A stretch of 64,000 bases of DNA from assembly GCA_016926955.1 (NCBI GenBank), contig JAFGNN010000007.1, forward strand, positions 1 to 64,000, read 5' to 3'. The notes below the pieces were generated by a model, which saw only the letters and a program-made list of their open reading frames with translations, made no database searches and was not told the origin of the DNA. The DNA is from Spirochaetales bacterium. Lineage in GTDB: Bacteria > Spirochaetota > Spirochaetia > Treponematales > UBA12059. The translations under genes were made by a program, and so were the position numbers. Positions 20,981-30,834 of the stretch are shown here, in pieces; the stretch's first letter is position 1; the number at the start of each line of letters is the position of its first letter.

Positions 20981-21760
20981 ATGAAAACCCGCAACATCGT
21001 CGCCCTGTCACTCGTCTCGGCCGTCGCCCTTTACGGCATCGGCGCCGCCACGAAGAGCCTGCCCATCCCCGCCCCCTGGCGGAACGCGCCCGTCGTCCGC
21101 ACGGCCGGAACCGAGCTCGCCGCCTCGGGCTCGAGGCTCACGGAGGTCCGCGAAGTCGGCGAGTTCGATGCGGTGGAGATTTCCGGCCCCGTCGAGCTCG
21201 TGCTGATCGAGGGCGATTCCTTCAAGCTGACCGTCACCCACGACGCCGCCCTGCTCCCCGCCTACGAGTCGGAGCTGCACGGGTCCACGCTGCGAATCGG
21301 CCAGGAAAGCCCGGGCCGCTCCTTCGCCGGCGGGACTCCCCGCGTGGAACTCGTCGCTCCGGACCTCGAGCGCCTGACGCTCTCGGGAATGGCCCGCGTC
21401 GACCTCGGACCGCTCGACTGGGACGACTTCAAGCTCGTCTCGTCCGGCACCATTTCCGGCAAGCTGGAGGGCAGCTTCGACGGGCTCGAGCTGGAATTCT
21501 CCGGCGCCGGCAGCATCCTGATGGTCGGCGACGCGCGCGAGCTGTCCATCTCGAGCCCGGGGGCCTCCGGCATCGACGCGGCGGCCTTCGACGCGGAATC
21601 GGCCGAAATCCGCATCGCCGGCGTCGGCACCGTGGACCTCGGCCGCACGGAGACCCTGGACGTATCTTTGAGCGGCCTCGGCTCTCTGACCTACCGCGGC
21701 GATCCCGAACTCACCAGCAGGATATCCGGCCTCGGGCGCGTGGTCAGGAAGGGCGACTAG
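20981..21760 (+). CDS. head-GIN (DUF2807) domain protein
   Basis: EFDAVEISGPVELVLIEGDSFKLTVTHDAALLP followed by a beta-repeat region. Confidence 0.8.
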   Translation: MKTRNIVALSLVSAVALYGIGAATKSLPIPAPWRNAPVVRTAGTELAASGSRLTEVREVGEFDAVEISGPVELVLIEGDSFKLTVTHDAALLPAYESELHGSTLRIGQESPGRSFAGGTPRVELVAPDLERLTLSGMARVDLGPLDWDDFKLVSSGTISGKLEGSFDGLELEFSGAGSILMVGDARELSISSPGASGIDAAAFDAESAEIRIAGVGTVDLGRTETLDVSLSGLGSLTYRGDPELTSRISGLGRVVRKGD

Positions 21761-21829
21761 TCAGGGGATGCGCGAATTGTCCTCGCGCGGGGTGAACATC
21801 GCCCGCCGACGCACTATGTTTAAAGGATC

Positions 21830-22288
21830 ATGACGCGTCCGTGCTTCGCGCTCGCCCTTCTCTGCCTGACCGGCTTGGCGGCGGTCGGCTCATGCGCGCG
21901 CGTCTCGCTCGAGCCCGGCTCCGCCGCCGCGCGGCCGGTCACCTTCCAGATTTCCATGGTGCTGCCCGAAGCGGCATCCGACGGAACGGCAAGCTCAGGC
22001 GGCAACCTGACCGGTATCACATCCTTCACCGACGACTATCAGACCACGACCAACCCTTCGTATAACGCCACCATCTCCCATGCGCTTACCGGCACGGCAA
22101 GCTATCGCTGGTATCTGAACGGCGCGACGTTGACCGACGCGAGTCCCGACGGAACCATTACGGTCGGGGGCGCCGCGAGCGACACGGGCGTCCTCGCCAT
22201 CGGCACCTACCGCCTGTCGGGCGTCGTGACGGACGCCGATGCCGACGCCATCGCCACCGTCGACTGGGTTTTCGAGGTGACGGATTGA
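21830..22288 (+). CDS. lipoprotein, unknown function
   Basis: MTRPCFALALLCLTGLAAVGSC signal; overlaps the next ORF. Confidence 0.65.
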   Translation: MTRPCFALALLCLTGLAAVGSCARVSLEPGSAAARPVTFQISMVLPEAASDGTASSGGNLTGITSFTDDYQTTTNPSYNATISHALTGTASYRWYLNGATLTDASPDGTITVGGAASDTGVLAIGTYRLSGVVTDADADAIATVDWVFEVTD

Positions 22289-24369
22289 CCAGGCTCGGGC
22301 CCGCGAAATCGCGTCTCTTCGCGATCGCGGCCTGCCTGCTGGCCGCGCTGGCTTCCTGCGCCCACCCCTTGCTGGAAAACGCCGGCCCCGCCGCCGCCCC
22401 GACCGCGGAGGACAGCCCGCGCGCGGCGCTCGCCCTGCCCTCGCTCGACGGCATCGCAGCCTTCCGCGTCACCGGATCGGGACCGGACGGGGCGGTCTAC
22501 GGTCCCGAGGCGCTGCCCGGGGTCACGGGCCAGGGCGGCGAGCTCGTCGAGACTGCGGAGCCGCTCGCGCTCGGCGAGTGGACCTTCACGGTGGAGGCGC
22601 TCGACGGGCTCGGCGACGTCGTGAGCAGCACGAGCTTCAGCTACACCGTGGACTGGAACGACGAGCGCGCCGAGCTCGTCCTCGTCGCGCCGGAAAGCGG
22701 CGACGGAAGCATCGTCGTGACGGCCTGGTGGCCGGACGGTGTCGTGCTCGGCCCCGGCGACGGCTACGGAAACCGGATTCCGCCGGTGGTGACGGTGGAG
22801 TACGAAATCGAGGGTACGCCGTTCGGAGCGACCGTATCCGGTCCCGTTTCAGACGGATGGTTCGAGGGAAGCGTCCACGCGCTCGCCCCCGGCCGCTACC
22901 TGGTCCGCGCCCGAGTGCTCGCCAACGGCGAGGCCGTCTGGGGCGCCGCCCTGCCGGCCCTGGTCAGCTCGGGCCTGCAGACCACGGTGAGCTTCCACCC
23001 CGAGGACGGCGAGGTGAACGCGCCGCCCAACGTCTACGCGGCCGCCGCCCCCGGGGAATACCTTCCCTTCGCGACGACGACGCTCGAAGGTACCGATTCC
23101 TGCACCGACGTCTCCTACACCGCGGACGGCTCAGCTCCCGCAATTCCGAGCGCGGCCTACGGCGGGGAGGACGTATCTCTCGGCCCCTGGAACATCCGCA
23201 TCGCCGCCTCGAACGCCTGGGGCGAGCAGGCGGCGGCGTCCGTCAATCCGGACACATACTCGTTTGCGGTGCACGTGGCGACAACGGGCGACGACGGGAA
23301 TGCGGGCACACCCGAGCTACCCTTCCTGAGCCTCCAGCCCGCGATCGATATCGCCTCATCGTTTGCCAATCTGTACCTGTCAGGCGATCGTATGGTCAAG
23401 GTCCGCGTGGCTTCGGGAACCAGCTACACCGATCCTGACGGTCTCACAGTCTCCGGAGCCATACATCTCAGCGGTGGGTGGAGCCCGGGCTTCGTAGCCC
23501 GGACTGGCACGCCGGAGGACACAAAGCTGATCCGTAATCCACCGAACGACCCGATTTTCGAAAGCGTCCTCTCCATTGACCCCACTGTCACCGAACTCGT
23601 ACGCGTCGAGAACTTCACGTTTGCGAACGTAACACCGCCAAACGCTGGAATGACCACGGCCATAAGCGTCGAAGGTTCCGGCCGTTTCGAACTACTCGAC
23701 AGTATCCTTGCGGGCGGTAAAGGCGATGATGCCTCCGTCGGTCTCCGCTCGATCGGAGGTGCCGACCTGGTCCTGCTCCGCAACCGGATTTGGGGGGGCG
23801 AAGGCGCAACGGACGCCCTCGGCGGCACAGTGCGCGGTGTTTTGGTTGACGGCGGCTCGCCGTTGGTCTACCTCTCCTCGAACGCGATCATGGCCCGGAA
23901 ACCCGGTGAAGCGGCAGGGATGGTCGACGCCGTCGGCGTCGAGATCGTCGCGGACGCCGGAGAGACGGTCGCACTTCGCATGTACGGCAACACCGTCGTC
24001 GCCGACGGGGACACTTCGCTGGCGTTGCGGCTGAACGCTGCCGATCTGGATTGGATCCCGCACGTCGTCGTCAACAACGCGCTCGCGGCGCCCGGCGGCG
24101 CCAGCGCTCCCGCCGTCGTCGCGACGAACAACTTCCTCACGACCGACCTCGCCGCGCTCGCCGATGCCCTCGTAGGCAGCCTCGACGGCATCGTCGACTA
24201 CGCGGACTTCGCCGCCATGAACTGGACTCCATCGTCGACCACGGACGGCGACGCGCTCGCGACCGGCGGGTCAGCGGATCCTGACCCGGGCACGAGCGAC
24301 GAGGACCTCGACCTGGCGGGCACGGCGCGCACCGTCCCCTGGTCCATCGGCGCCATGGAGCGGGAGTAG
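22285..24369 (+). CDS. surface lipoprotein with beta-helix-like (DUF1565-like) segment
   Basis: AIAACLLAALASC lipobox; VHVATTGDDGNAGTPELPFLSLQPAIDIAS followed by beta-helix-like repeats. Start codon uncertain (TTG). Confidence 0.65.
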   Translation: MTRLGPAKSRLFAIAACLLAALASCAHPLLENAGPAAAPTAEDSPRAALALPSLDGIAAFRVTGSGPDGAVYGPEALPGVTGQGGELVETAEPLALGEWTFTVEALDGLGDVVSSTSFSYTVDWNDERAELVLVAPESGDGSIVVTAWWPDGVVLGPGDGYGNRIPPVVTVEYEIEGTPFGATVSGPVSDGWFEGSVHALAPGRYLVRARVLANGEAVWGAALPALVSSGLQTTVSFHPEDGEVNAPPNVYAAAAPGEYLPFATTTLEGTDSCTDVSYTADGSAPAIPSAAYGGEDVSLGPWNIRIAASNAWGEQAAASVNPDTYSFAVHVATTGDDGNAGTPELPFLSLQPAIDIASSFANLYLSGDRMVKVRVASGTSYTDPDGLTVSGAIHLSGGWSPGFVARTGTPEDTKLIRNPPNDPIFESVLSIDPTVTELVRVENFTFANVTPPNAGMTTAISVEGSGRFELLDSILAGGKGDDASVGLRSIGGADLVLLRNRIWGGEGATDALGGTVRGVLVDGGSPLVYLSSNAIMARKPGEAAGMVDAVGVEIVADAGETVALRMYGNTVVADGDTSLALRLNAADLDWIPHVVVNNALAAPGGASAPAVVATNNFLTTDLAALADALVGSLDGIVDYADFAAMNWTPSSTTDGDALATGGSADPDPGTSDEDLDLAGTARTVPWSIGAMERE

Positions 24370-24376
24370 CGCGGCC

Positions 24377-25858
24377 TCAGCGCCCGAAGCTCCAGCCGAG
24401 ACGGAGGAAGGGCCTCAAGAAGTCGGCGGGCACGTCGAGGTAGAAGACGTGCTGCCAGGCGCAGCCCGTCTCGACCAGGAAGCGGCCGAGCATGAAGCGC
24501 GTGGAGAGCGAGCCTTGCGCCGCCGGGTCGCCCAGGCTCCACGCGTCGAAATCGCCGATCAGACCTGAGCGCGTCACGTGCGTGGCGAACAGGGCGCCGC
24601 CCCCGCGCAGCGCGACTTCCAGCCAATCCAGAACGCGCCAGGCGGCTCCGAGCTCGAGCGAGGCCGCCAAAGCCAGGGCCTCCGCCGTATCGATGAAGGC
24701 GCCCGTCACGCCCGGCAGGGAGAAAGCTTCCACGCGGAACTCGAGCGAGGCGGCGCGGAGCCAGGCGGGCGCGCGCTCGGTCAGCCGCAGGCCGAGCGCC
24801 AGCTCGGCTCCCGCCCAGCCCGCTTCGTAGGATTCCCCCCAGTCGGCATCGAGCGCGAATGCCGGGCGCCAGCCGGCCGAGGTTTCGAAGCGGAGCGGCA
24901 CGGGTTCCCGGGACCGGCGCTCGGCAGCCCCGCGCCCGCCATCGGCCGGCTCCGCTTCGCTCGCGGCGACGGGCTCGGGGGCGGGCTCGGGCTCGGGCTC
25001 CGGTTCGGGCTCCGATACTGCCTCCAGGTCTGTCCCCGCGGCGAGCTCTGTCCCCATTTCCGGCACGGGCTCGGGCTCGAGGTCTGTCCCTTCCGCGAGT
25101 TCCGTACCCGTTTCCGCCACGGGCTCGGGCTCGAGGTCTGTCCCTTCCGCGAGTTCCGTACCCGTTTCCGCCTCGAGGTCTGTCCCTCCCGCGAGCTCTG
25201 TTCCCGTTTCCGGCCCGGCGGCCGGTTCGGGTCCAGGCGCCGCGACCCGCACCGCGGCGGCCAGCGTGGTGGAATAGCCGCCCGGGTTTTCGAGCACCAG
25301 GTCGTAGTCGCCCTCGGGCAGGCCGCTCAGGTCGAAGCTCGCGGCGAGCCCTGAATCGTCGAGCTCGACGCCCGTCGCCTCGACGCGGACGCCGTCGCCT
25401 TCGAGCCTCGCGACGGTTTCCGGCATGGCCCCGGACACCGCGACCCGGATGACGACCAGGCCGGAACCCGGCCGATCCGCCTCCGGCGCCGGCAGGATGG
25501 ACGCCTCCTCGAGCCGCGCGGTCGCCCGGACCGCGAAGGAGGTCCACTCGCCGACCGCGACGGCCTTGCCGAACACGTTGAGCGCGGACACGCGGATCTC
25601 GTAATCGCCAGGCGGAAGCGGCGCCTCGACCCACGCGTCGGTGGTGGAAGCCGAGAACAGGATTCCCGCCCCTCCCGGGCCGCGAACCTCGACCAGATAG
25701 CTCCGGGCGCCATCAACGCTCGTCCATTCGAGCCGGACCCCGGCGCTTTCCGCGGCGGTTTCTTGGGGGAGCGCGAAAAGCGCGAGCGCCGCGAGGACGG
25801 CGAGCGCGCCCCGCCGCGCGCCGGTGCGGGCCGCGTTCGCCCTAGTCGTCGAGAACAT
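24377..25858 (-). CDS. envelope protein with Fn3-like N-terminus, E/P-rich repeat linker and beta-rich C-terminus
   Basis: Signal peptide; RLEWTSVDGARSYLVEVRG; (E)GTDLEPEPVAETGTELA repeats; beta-rich C-terminus ending LRLGWSFGR. Confidence 0.65.
   Translation of the reverse strand: MFSTTRANAARTGARRGALAVLAALALFALPQETAAESAGVRLEWTSVDGARSYLVEVRGPGGAGILFSASTTDAWVEAPLPPGDYEIRVSALNVFGKAVAVGEWTSFAVRATARLEEASILPAPEADRPGSGLVVIRVAVSGAMPETVARLEGDGVRVEATGVELDDSGLAASFDLSGLPEGDYDLVLENPGGYSTTLAAAVRVAAPGPEPAAGPETGTELAGGTDLEAETGTELAEGTDLEPEPVAETGTELAEGTDLEPEPVPEMGTELAAGTDLEAVSEPEPEPEPEPAPEPVAASEAEPADGGRGAAERRSREPVPLRFETSAGWRPAFALDADWGESYEAGWAGAELALGLRLTERAPAWLRAASLEFRVEAFSLPGVTGAFIDTAEALALAASLELGAAWRVLDWLEVALRGGGALFATHVTRSGLIGDFDAWSLGDPAAQGSLSTRFMLGRFLVETGCAWQHVFYLDVPADFLRPFLRLGWSFGR
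25024..25213 (-). repeat. in-frame tandem repeat, 54-bp unit with a 42-bp variant
   Basis: cgaggtctgtcccttccgcgagttccgtacccgtttccgcc occurs identically at 25078 and 25132; diverged copies flank it. Confidence 0.85.
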
Positions 25859-27971
25859 AGATTTCCTTCGGCCCGACGAGTTCCGGCGCCTTCTCGGGAT
25901 CGTCCGCCACGAGCGTGAAGGTCCATGAGGCGGGCGGCCCCGAACGCTCGCGCACGCCGTCCGCAGCCACGTACGAGGCAGCCACGGAAACGGTGTACCG
26001 ACCCTTGTCGAGGCGCGCCAGATCGAGGAAGGACCAGGCGCTGCCCGAGGTCTCGCGCCGGGCCACGAGCCGGCCCCTCGAGTCCCGCAACTCGAGCTCG
26101 TAACGGTTGGCTCCGGCCACCGCGGTCCACGAGATGTCCAGGGAGCTCGCGCGGCTCAAGTCCGCGACGGCGCCCGGGGCCGGGCGGAGTGGCGCGGGAA
26201 CGGCAAGCGGCTCGCCGCGCGACACGGAGAAGGTGGCGCTCGCGGGCGGCCCGAAGCGCGGGTTCCCCTCTGGATCCCTGCCTTCCGCGACGACGCGCCA
26301 ATGGTATTCGCCGGTTTCGAGCGAGGCGCCGCGGATCTCCAGGCTCGTGCCGCCCGAGGCGCGCTCGAGCGCTCCGCTGCCTCCGTCCGCGCTCCTGACC
26401 GTCACGCGGTACGATACGGCTCCGGCCACCGGGTCCCACGAGAGCGTCAGGGAACGGCTTTCGGGAAGCGGGACCGTTTCGCCGGAGCCCGGCATTCGGG
26501 GAAGCGGGGCGGCCAGGGGCTCGATGACCTCGAAGCGCCTCCGCTCCCCTCCGCCGTCGCTCGCGTCCAATCCCCAGAGGTAGGCCCCCGGCCCCGGCGG
26601 GGTGAAGCGCGCGGAAGCGGCGCCTTCGGCGAATTCCGCGATCGGCGCGCCCGGGTTCTCCGGGGTCCATACGCGCAGGCTCCCGGCCTCGCCGCTTCGC
26701 GCGAGCGTCAGCTCCGTCCCCGTCTCGAACCACGCGCCGTCCGCCGGAGCCAGCAAACGGTTCGGCGAAGCCTCCGTCGCGGCCGCAGCGCCGAGCGGAT
26801 CCGGAACGGGAGGAAGCGCGGCGATGGCCCGGCCGCTGACGGTGAAGGTGCGGGCCTCGCTCCACGCGCCCCCGTCCGCGCCGCCATAGCCGAACACGGC
26901 GCGCACGCGCCAGGCGTGTTCGCCCTCAACCTCGGGGACGAACGAAACGGTCTCGCCCGTCGTCCTGGCCGTTTCCGTGCCCTTTCCCGCCACGCCCGGT
27001 CCTGACAGCTCGAATTCGTAGGCCGCGGCCCCTTCGACCGGCGACCACGAGAGCGTCACCGTCTGGCCCGGATCGAACGAAGCGCCCGGACCCGGCGCGA
27101 AGGCTTCGGGCGCCGCCGATGAAAGGACCGAGAACCGGGAGACCGGGCTCGTCGCGCCGCCGGCGTCCCGGACGCGCCAGTGCCAGGCTCCGAGGCCGGA
27201 CGCGAAGGCCAGGCTCGACGCGTCCGATTCAAGCGCGAGCGCGTCGACGAAGTCCCGCGTACGCGAAAGCTCGACGAGCCAGGGTCCGGCGCCGCCCTCC
27301 CACGCGAGCTCGACGCGGACTACGTCCGGCGCCAAGGGAACCAGCAAAACTGCGCCGTATGCCGGCGACGAGGTTAGGATGCCGTAGGACACGACTCGGG
27401 ATCCGCCCGAGTCCGCGGCGAGCCCCGCTCCTCCGGACAGCACGGTTTCGAGCCCGTCGATCCGCGCCGTAGCGCTCCCCGCGGAAGCCCGCGCCTCGAC
27501 GGAGCCGTCGCCGCCTTCGAGTTCGAGCGCGCCGGAGCCGAGCTCGAGCTCGACTCCGGCGGCCTTCACGCGCAGCGCCGGAGCGTCGGCCGCGACGCCT
27601 TCGCGGCGGGCGGACACATTGCCTCCGACGAATTCCAGATAGGCGCCGGCCGGATCGAATTCGAGCAGGACGAGCGAATTCTCGGCCAGGGCGAGTTCGG
27701 TCCCGTCGTCGAGCAGCACGACGGCTTCCGAACCCGCGTCGGTCCGGATGGCCTCGCCCGCCCGCAGGGGGTCGTTGACGGAAAGCCGCGTCCAGACGGC
27801 GCGGCCGGCGGGTCGGCGCTGCGCAACCCGTTTCTTGAGGACGAGGGTCCCGACGCGCTCGCCCGAACCGGCGATGCCCGCTCCCAGGTCCAGCGCCAGG
27901 CCGACGACGCAGGCGATGAAAAGCGCCGCGCTCGCGAACGCCACCGCCAGGTCCGCCCGCCTCGGCTTCAC
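25842..27971 (-). CDS. FecR-domain protein with Fn3-like repeats
   Basis: RAGEAIRTDAGSEAVVLLDDGTELALAENSLVLLEF FecR signature; repeats VTLSWSPVEGAAAYEFELSG, LTLSWDPVAGAVSYRVTVRS, LDISWTAVAGANRYELELRD. Confidence 0.8.
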   Translation of the reverse strand: MKPRRADLAVAFASAALFIACVVGLALDLGAGIAGSGERVGTLVLKKRVAQRRPAGRAVWTRLSVNDPLRAGEAIRTDAGSEAVVLLDDGTELALAENSLVLLEFDPAGAYLEFVGGNVSARREGVAADAPALRVKAAGVELELGSGALELEGGDGSVEARASAGSATARIDGLETVLSGGAGLAADSGGSRVVSYGILTSSPAYGAVLLVPLAPDVVRVELAWEGGAGPWLVELSRTRDFVDALALESDASSLAFASGLGAWHWRVRDAGGATSPVSRFSVLSSAAPEAFAPGPGASFDPGQTVTLSWSPVEGAAAYEFELSGPGVAGKGTETARTTGETVSFVPEVEGEHAWRVRAVFGYGGADGGAWSEARTFTVSGRAIAALPPVPDPLGAAAATEASPNRLLAPADGAWFETGTELTLARSGEAGSLRVWTPENPGAPIAEFAEGAASARFTPPGPGAYLWGLDASDGGGERRRFEVIEPLAAPLPRMPGSGETVPLPESRSLTLSWDPVAGAVSYRVTVRSADGGSGALERASGGTSLEIRGASLETGEYHWRVVAEGRDPEGNPRFGPPASATFSVSRGEPLAVPAPLRPAPGAVADLSRASSLDISWTAVAGANRYELELRDSRGRLVARRETSGSAWSFLDLARLDKGRYTVSVAASYVAADGVRERSGPPASWTFTLVADDPEKAPELVGPKEIYVLDD

Positions 27972-29998
27972 GGGCGCTCTCCGCCCGGCCCCGCTTCGAG
28001 GATGCGGTATTTCCGTTCGTCTTCAGCGACTGGCGTCCCGACCGGCGCGTCCGAGCCGAGCTGCGCGCGCAAGGCGTCCAGGTCTCGCGGCCGAGCCGGA
28101 TCGTCCTCGCGGCCGAGCAAGGCGTAGACGCGCAGAGCTTCGCTCTTCCCCTTCACTTCCACCGTAGGAAGCTCGCCGAAGGCCCAGCCCTCGCCGAGCT
28201 CGCGGGCGGCGCGCTCGGACAGCAGGATGTCGGTGCCGAAGGGCTTGTTGAGCGCTTCGATACGGGACGCCAGGTTGACCGCGTCGCCGATGACCGTGTA
28301 CTCCATGCGCCGCTCGGAACCGATCTGTCCCGCCAGCACGGGGCCCGCGTTGATGCCGATGCCGATGCGTATGACGGGATCCTCGGGACCTCCGCGGTCC
28401 GCGTTGAACTCCGCGAGCGACGAGCGCATGGCGAGGGCCCCGAGCGCCGCCGCTTCGGTGTCCCGTCCCGTGCCGACCGGCACGCCCCAGATGGCCATGA
28501 TCGCGTCGCCGACGAATTTGTCGACGGTGCCACCCGTCGCTTCGACGCAGGAAACCATGCGCGAAAGGTAGCGGTTCAGGAAGCCGACCACCCGTTCCGG
28601 CTGCATCGTTTCGGAGATGGCGGTGAACGAGCGGATGTCGGAGAACAGCACGGTAGCGACGCGCCGCTCGCCCCCGAGCCTGAGCTCGCCCTTCATGGCC
28701 AGTTCCGCGACGGTCTTGTTGACGAAGCGGCCGAACGCGTCCTTGATCTTCTCACGCTCGGCGAGGCCCCGGCACATTTCGCCGAAGGTTTCGATGAGGG
28801 CGCCAAGCTCGTCTCGCGTGGTGGACTTCGTCGCGAAGGCGAAATCGCCGCCTTCGACCCGCCGCGAGGCTTCCATGAGCACGGCCACCGGTTCCGTGAG
28901 GCTTCGGGAGAAGAACCAGGCGAGCGCGAGGGCGATCGAAAGAACCGCGCCCAGGATCAGGTAGTTGCGCCGCCCGATCGCTTCGACCGCCTCGAAGGCC
29001 AGGCTCGCGGGCGCTTCCGCGACGATGCCGACGCCGGCGAAGGCGGTCCGCGCGAACGCCCCGAGCCGTTCCTCGCCGTCCGCTCCCGGATAGCGCAGCA
29101 GGCCGTTCCCCGCGGGGCTGCCGCGGAGCGCCGTGACGATGGGCAGGGCGGACAGGTCGGACCGCGCCGCGAGCCGCCGGGAGTCGGCGGACAGGATCAG
29201 GACGCCTTCAGCGTTGACGGCCCAGGTCTCCACGATGCCGGGCGCGTCGAACGCGCCGATGAACGGGAGCGCCGAGACCACCGCGACCAGCGGAATTCCG
29301 GCGTCGGAGGACGGAACCGTGATCGATAGCGCGGGCAGGCCCGGCGCGAGCGTCGCGACTCCGACGCCGGGGGCGTTCCCCCTCCCGCTCGCCGCGCGCG
29401 CCGCGGCCTTGACGGACGCTTCCGTGGCCCCGAGCGCGGAAAGCGCCTGACGGTTCGCCAGGGCTTCTCCTCCGGGCCCTTCGACGTAGAGCAGACCGGC
29501 GTTCGCCGCCATGATCCGGGCGGTCGACTCGCCGGTCGGGTCGGCGCCCGCGAGCCTGAGCGCCAGGGCCGCCAGCTCCGCCATGGCGCGAAGCTCCGAT
29601 TCGACCGTTCGCGCCGTCAACTGGGCTATCGCGTGGTTGTTCTCCTCGACACGCGTCGTCGCGTCACGGAGGAAGAAGGTCGAGGCGAGCGCGTTCATGA
29701 CGAGCAGGGCGCTCACGAGCAGGGCGGAGACCATCGCCACGAGCTTGAGCCCGATCGGGAAGCGGACCTTCCTCCGAGCGCCGCCTTCCCGAAGCGCGGC
29801 GCCAAGCGGCGCGCGCGCGCGCGCCGCGTCCGATCCGGGGACGCCGAGCGACGCCGCTCCGCTCCCGGTCGACCGCATCCGCTCGGCCCGTCGGAGCAGA
29901 CCCCCTCCATCGGCCGATCCGGCATCCTTCGCGCCGACGCCCGCCACGCCGTCCATGGCTCCTCGGAGATCGGTCCGGTTCCCGCGCGCCTTCCTCAT
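27968..29998 (-). CDS. class III adenylate cyclase with extracytoplasmic sensor and HAMP
   Basis: VATVLFSDIRSFTAISE, GGTVDKFVGDAIMAIWG, MEYTVIGDAVNLASRIE (K/D adenine-specific pattern). Start MRKARGNRTDLRG. Confidence 0.88.
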   Translation of the reverse strand: MRKARGNRTDLRGAMDGVAGVGAKDAGSADGGGLLRRAERMRSTGSGAASLGVPGSDAARARAPLGAALREGGARRKVRFPIGLKLVAMVSALLVSALLVMNALASTFFLRDATTRVEENNHAIAQLTARTVESELRAMAELAALALRLAGADPTGESTARIMAANAGLLYVEGPGGEALANRQALSALGATEASVKAAARAASGRGNAPGVGVATLAPGLPALSITVPSSDAGIPLVAVVSALPFIGAFDAPGIVETWAVNAEGVLILSADSRRLAARSDLSALPIVTALRGSPAGNGLLRYPGADGEERLGAFARTAFAGVGIVAEAPASLAFEAVEAIGRRNYLILGAVLSIALALAWFFSRSLTEPVAVLMEASRRVEGGDFAFATKSTTRDELGALIETFGEMCRGLAEREKIKDAFGRFVNKTVAELAMKGELRLGGERRVATVLFSDIRSFTAISETMQPERVVGFLNRYLSRMVSCVEATGGTVDKFVGDAIMAIWGVPVGTGRDTEAAALGALAMRSSLAEFNADRGGPEDPVIRIGIGINAGPVLAGQIGSERRMEYTVIGDAVNLASRIEALNKPFGTDILLSERAARELGEGWAFGELPTVEVKGKSEALRVYALLGREDDPARPRDLDALRAQLGSDAPVGTPVAEDERKYRILEAGPGGERP

Positions 29999-30077
29999 CC
30001 CTCGGAGGATACTCCACTCCGGCCCGCTCCGCCAGAACGCCCCGGCCCCGCACGTCGCGGCCGTAGACCGTTCAGGC

Positions 30078-30114
30078 AAAAAAAACGCCCCGCGTCACGT
30101 CTGACGGCGGGGCG
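30078..30114 (-). terminator. rho-independent terminator of HU gene
   Basis: Minus strand: cgccccgccgtca-gacg-tgacgcggggcg followed by tttttttt. Confidence 0.85.
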
Positions 30115-30161
30115 GAGCCGCCCGCGAGTGGGCGGCCTATCGGAGGAAGTCGTGGACGCCC

Positions 30162-30467
30162 TTACTTGGTGCCGAGTATCGCGTCCTTGCACGCCTTCGA
30201 GATGGTCATCTTCACGGTGGTCTTCGCGGCGATCTTGATCTGCTCGCCGGTCTTGGGGTTGCGGCCCATGCGGGCCTTGCGCTTGTTCAGCTTCAGGATG
30301 CCGATTCCGGGCAACGTGAATTTCTTGTTCTTCTTCGCTTCCTTGTATGCGAGCTCCACCACGGATTCGAGGAAGGCGGCGGCATCCTTCTTGGTGACGC
30401 CGTTCTTCTCGGCGAGCCAGGCGATCACTTTTGCCTTGGTCATGGGCTTCGGTTCGGCGGTCGGCAT
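30162..30467 (-). CDS. HU/IHF-family DNA-binding protein
   Basis: FTLPGIGILKLNKRKARMGRNPKTGEQIKIAAKTTVKM; start MPTAEPKPMTKAKV. Confidence 0.92.
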   Translation of the reverse strand: MPTAEPKPMTKAKVIAWLAEKNGVTKKDAAAFLESVVELAYKEAKKNKKFTLPGIGILKLNKRKARMGRNPKTGEQIKIAAKTTVKMTISKACKDAILGTK

Positions 30468-30834
30468 TTTTCCACTCCTGCGTGAAGGGCTTCGGGCGCC
30501 GGGAGACGCCCGGTATCGCGCCAGTATCCACCACTTCACGTCGGCGCGCAAGCGCGGGAAGGGTCGCGCGCCCATCGACCATCGATAAAACCAAGCATAA
30601 ATGCCAGCGCGGCGAGGGGTCTATTCAAACCGTGACGGGCGGGGCCTGACGAGCGGAAACGCACACCATCACGCTCAAGCTCTCGCGTGACGGCGCGTGT
30701 TTCCGCTCATCACCCGCCGTGCTTCCCGGTTCACTTCGGCGCTTGCCGGGCTGGCCCCAGCCACGCCGCCTTCGTGCCGATGGGTGCGCATCGGACGCGG
30801 CGAGGGCGCTTCTCGCGCTCCTTTCGAGGCGGGC

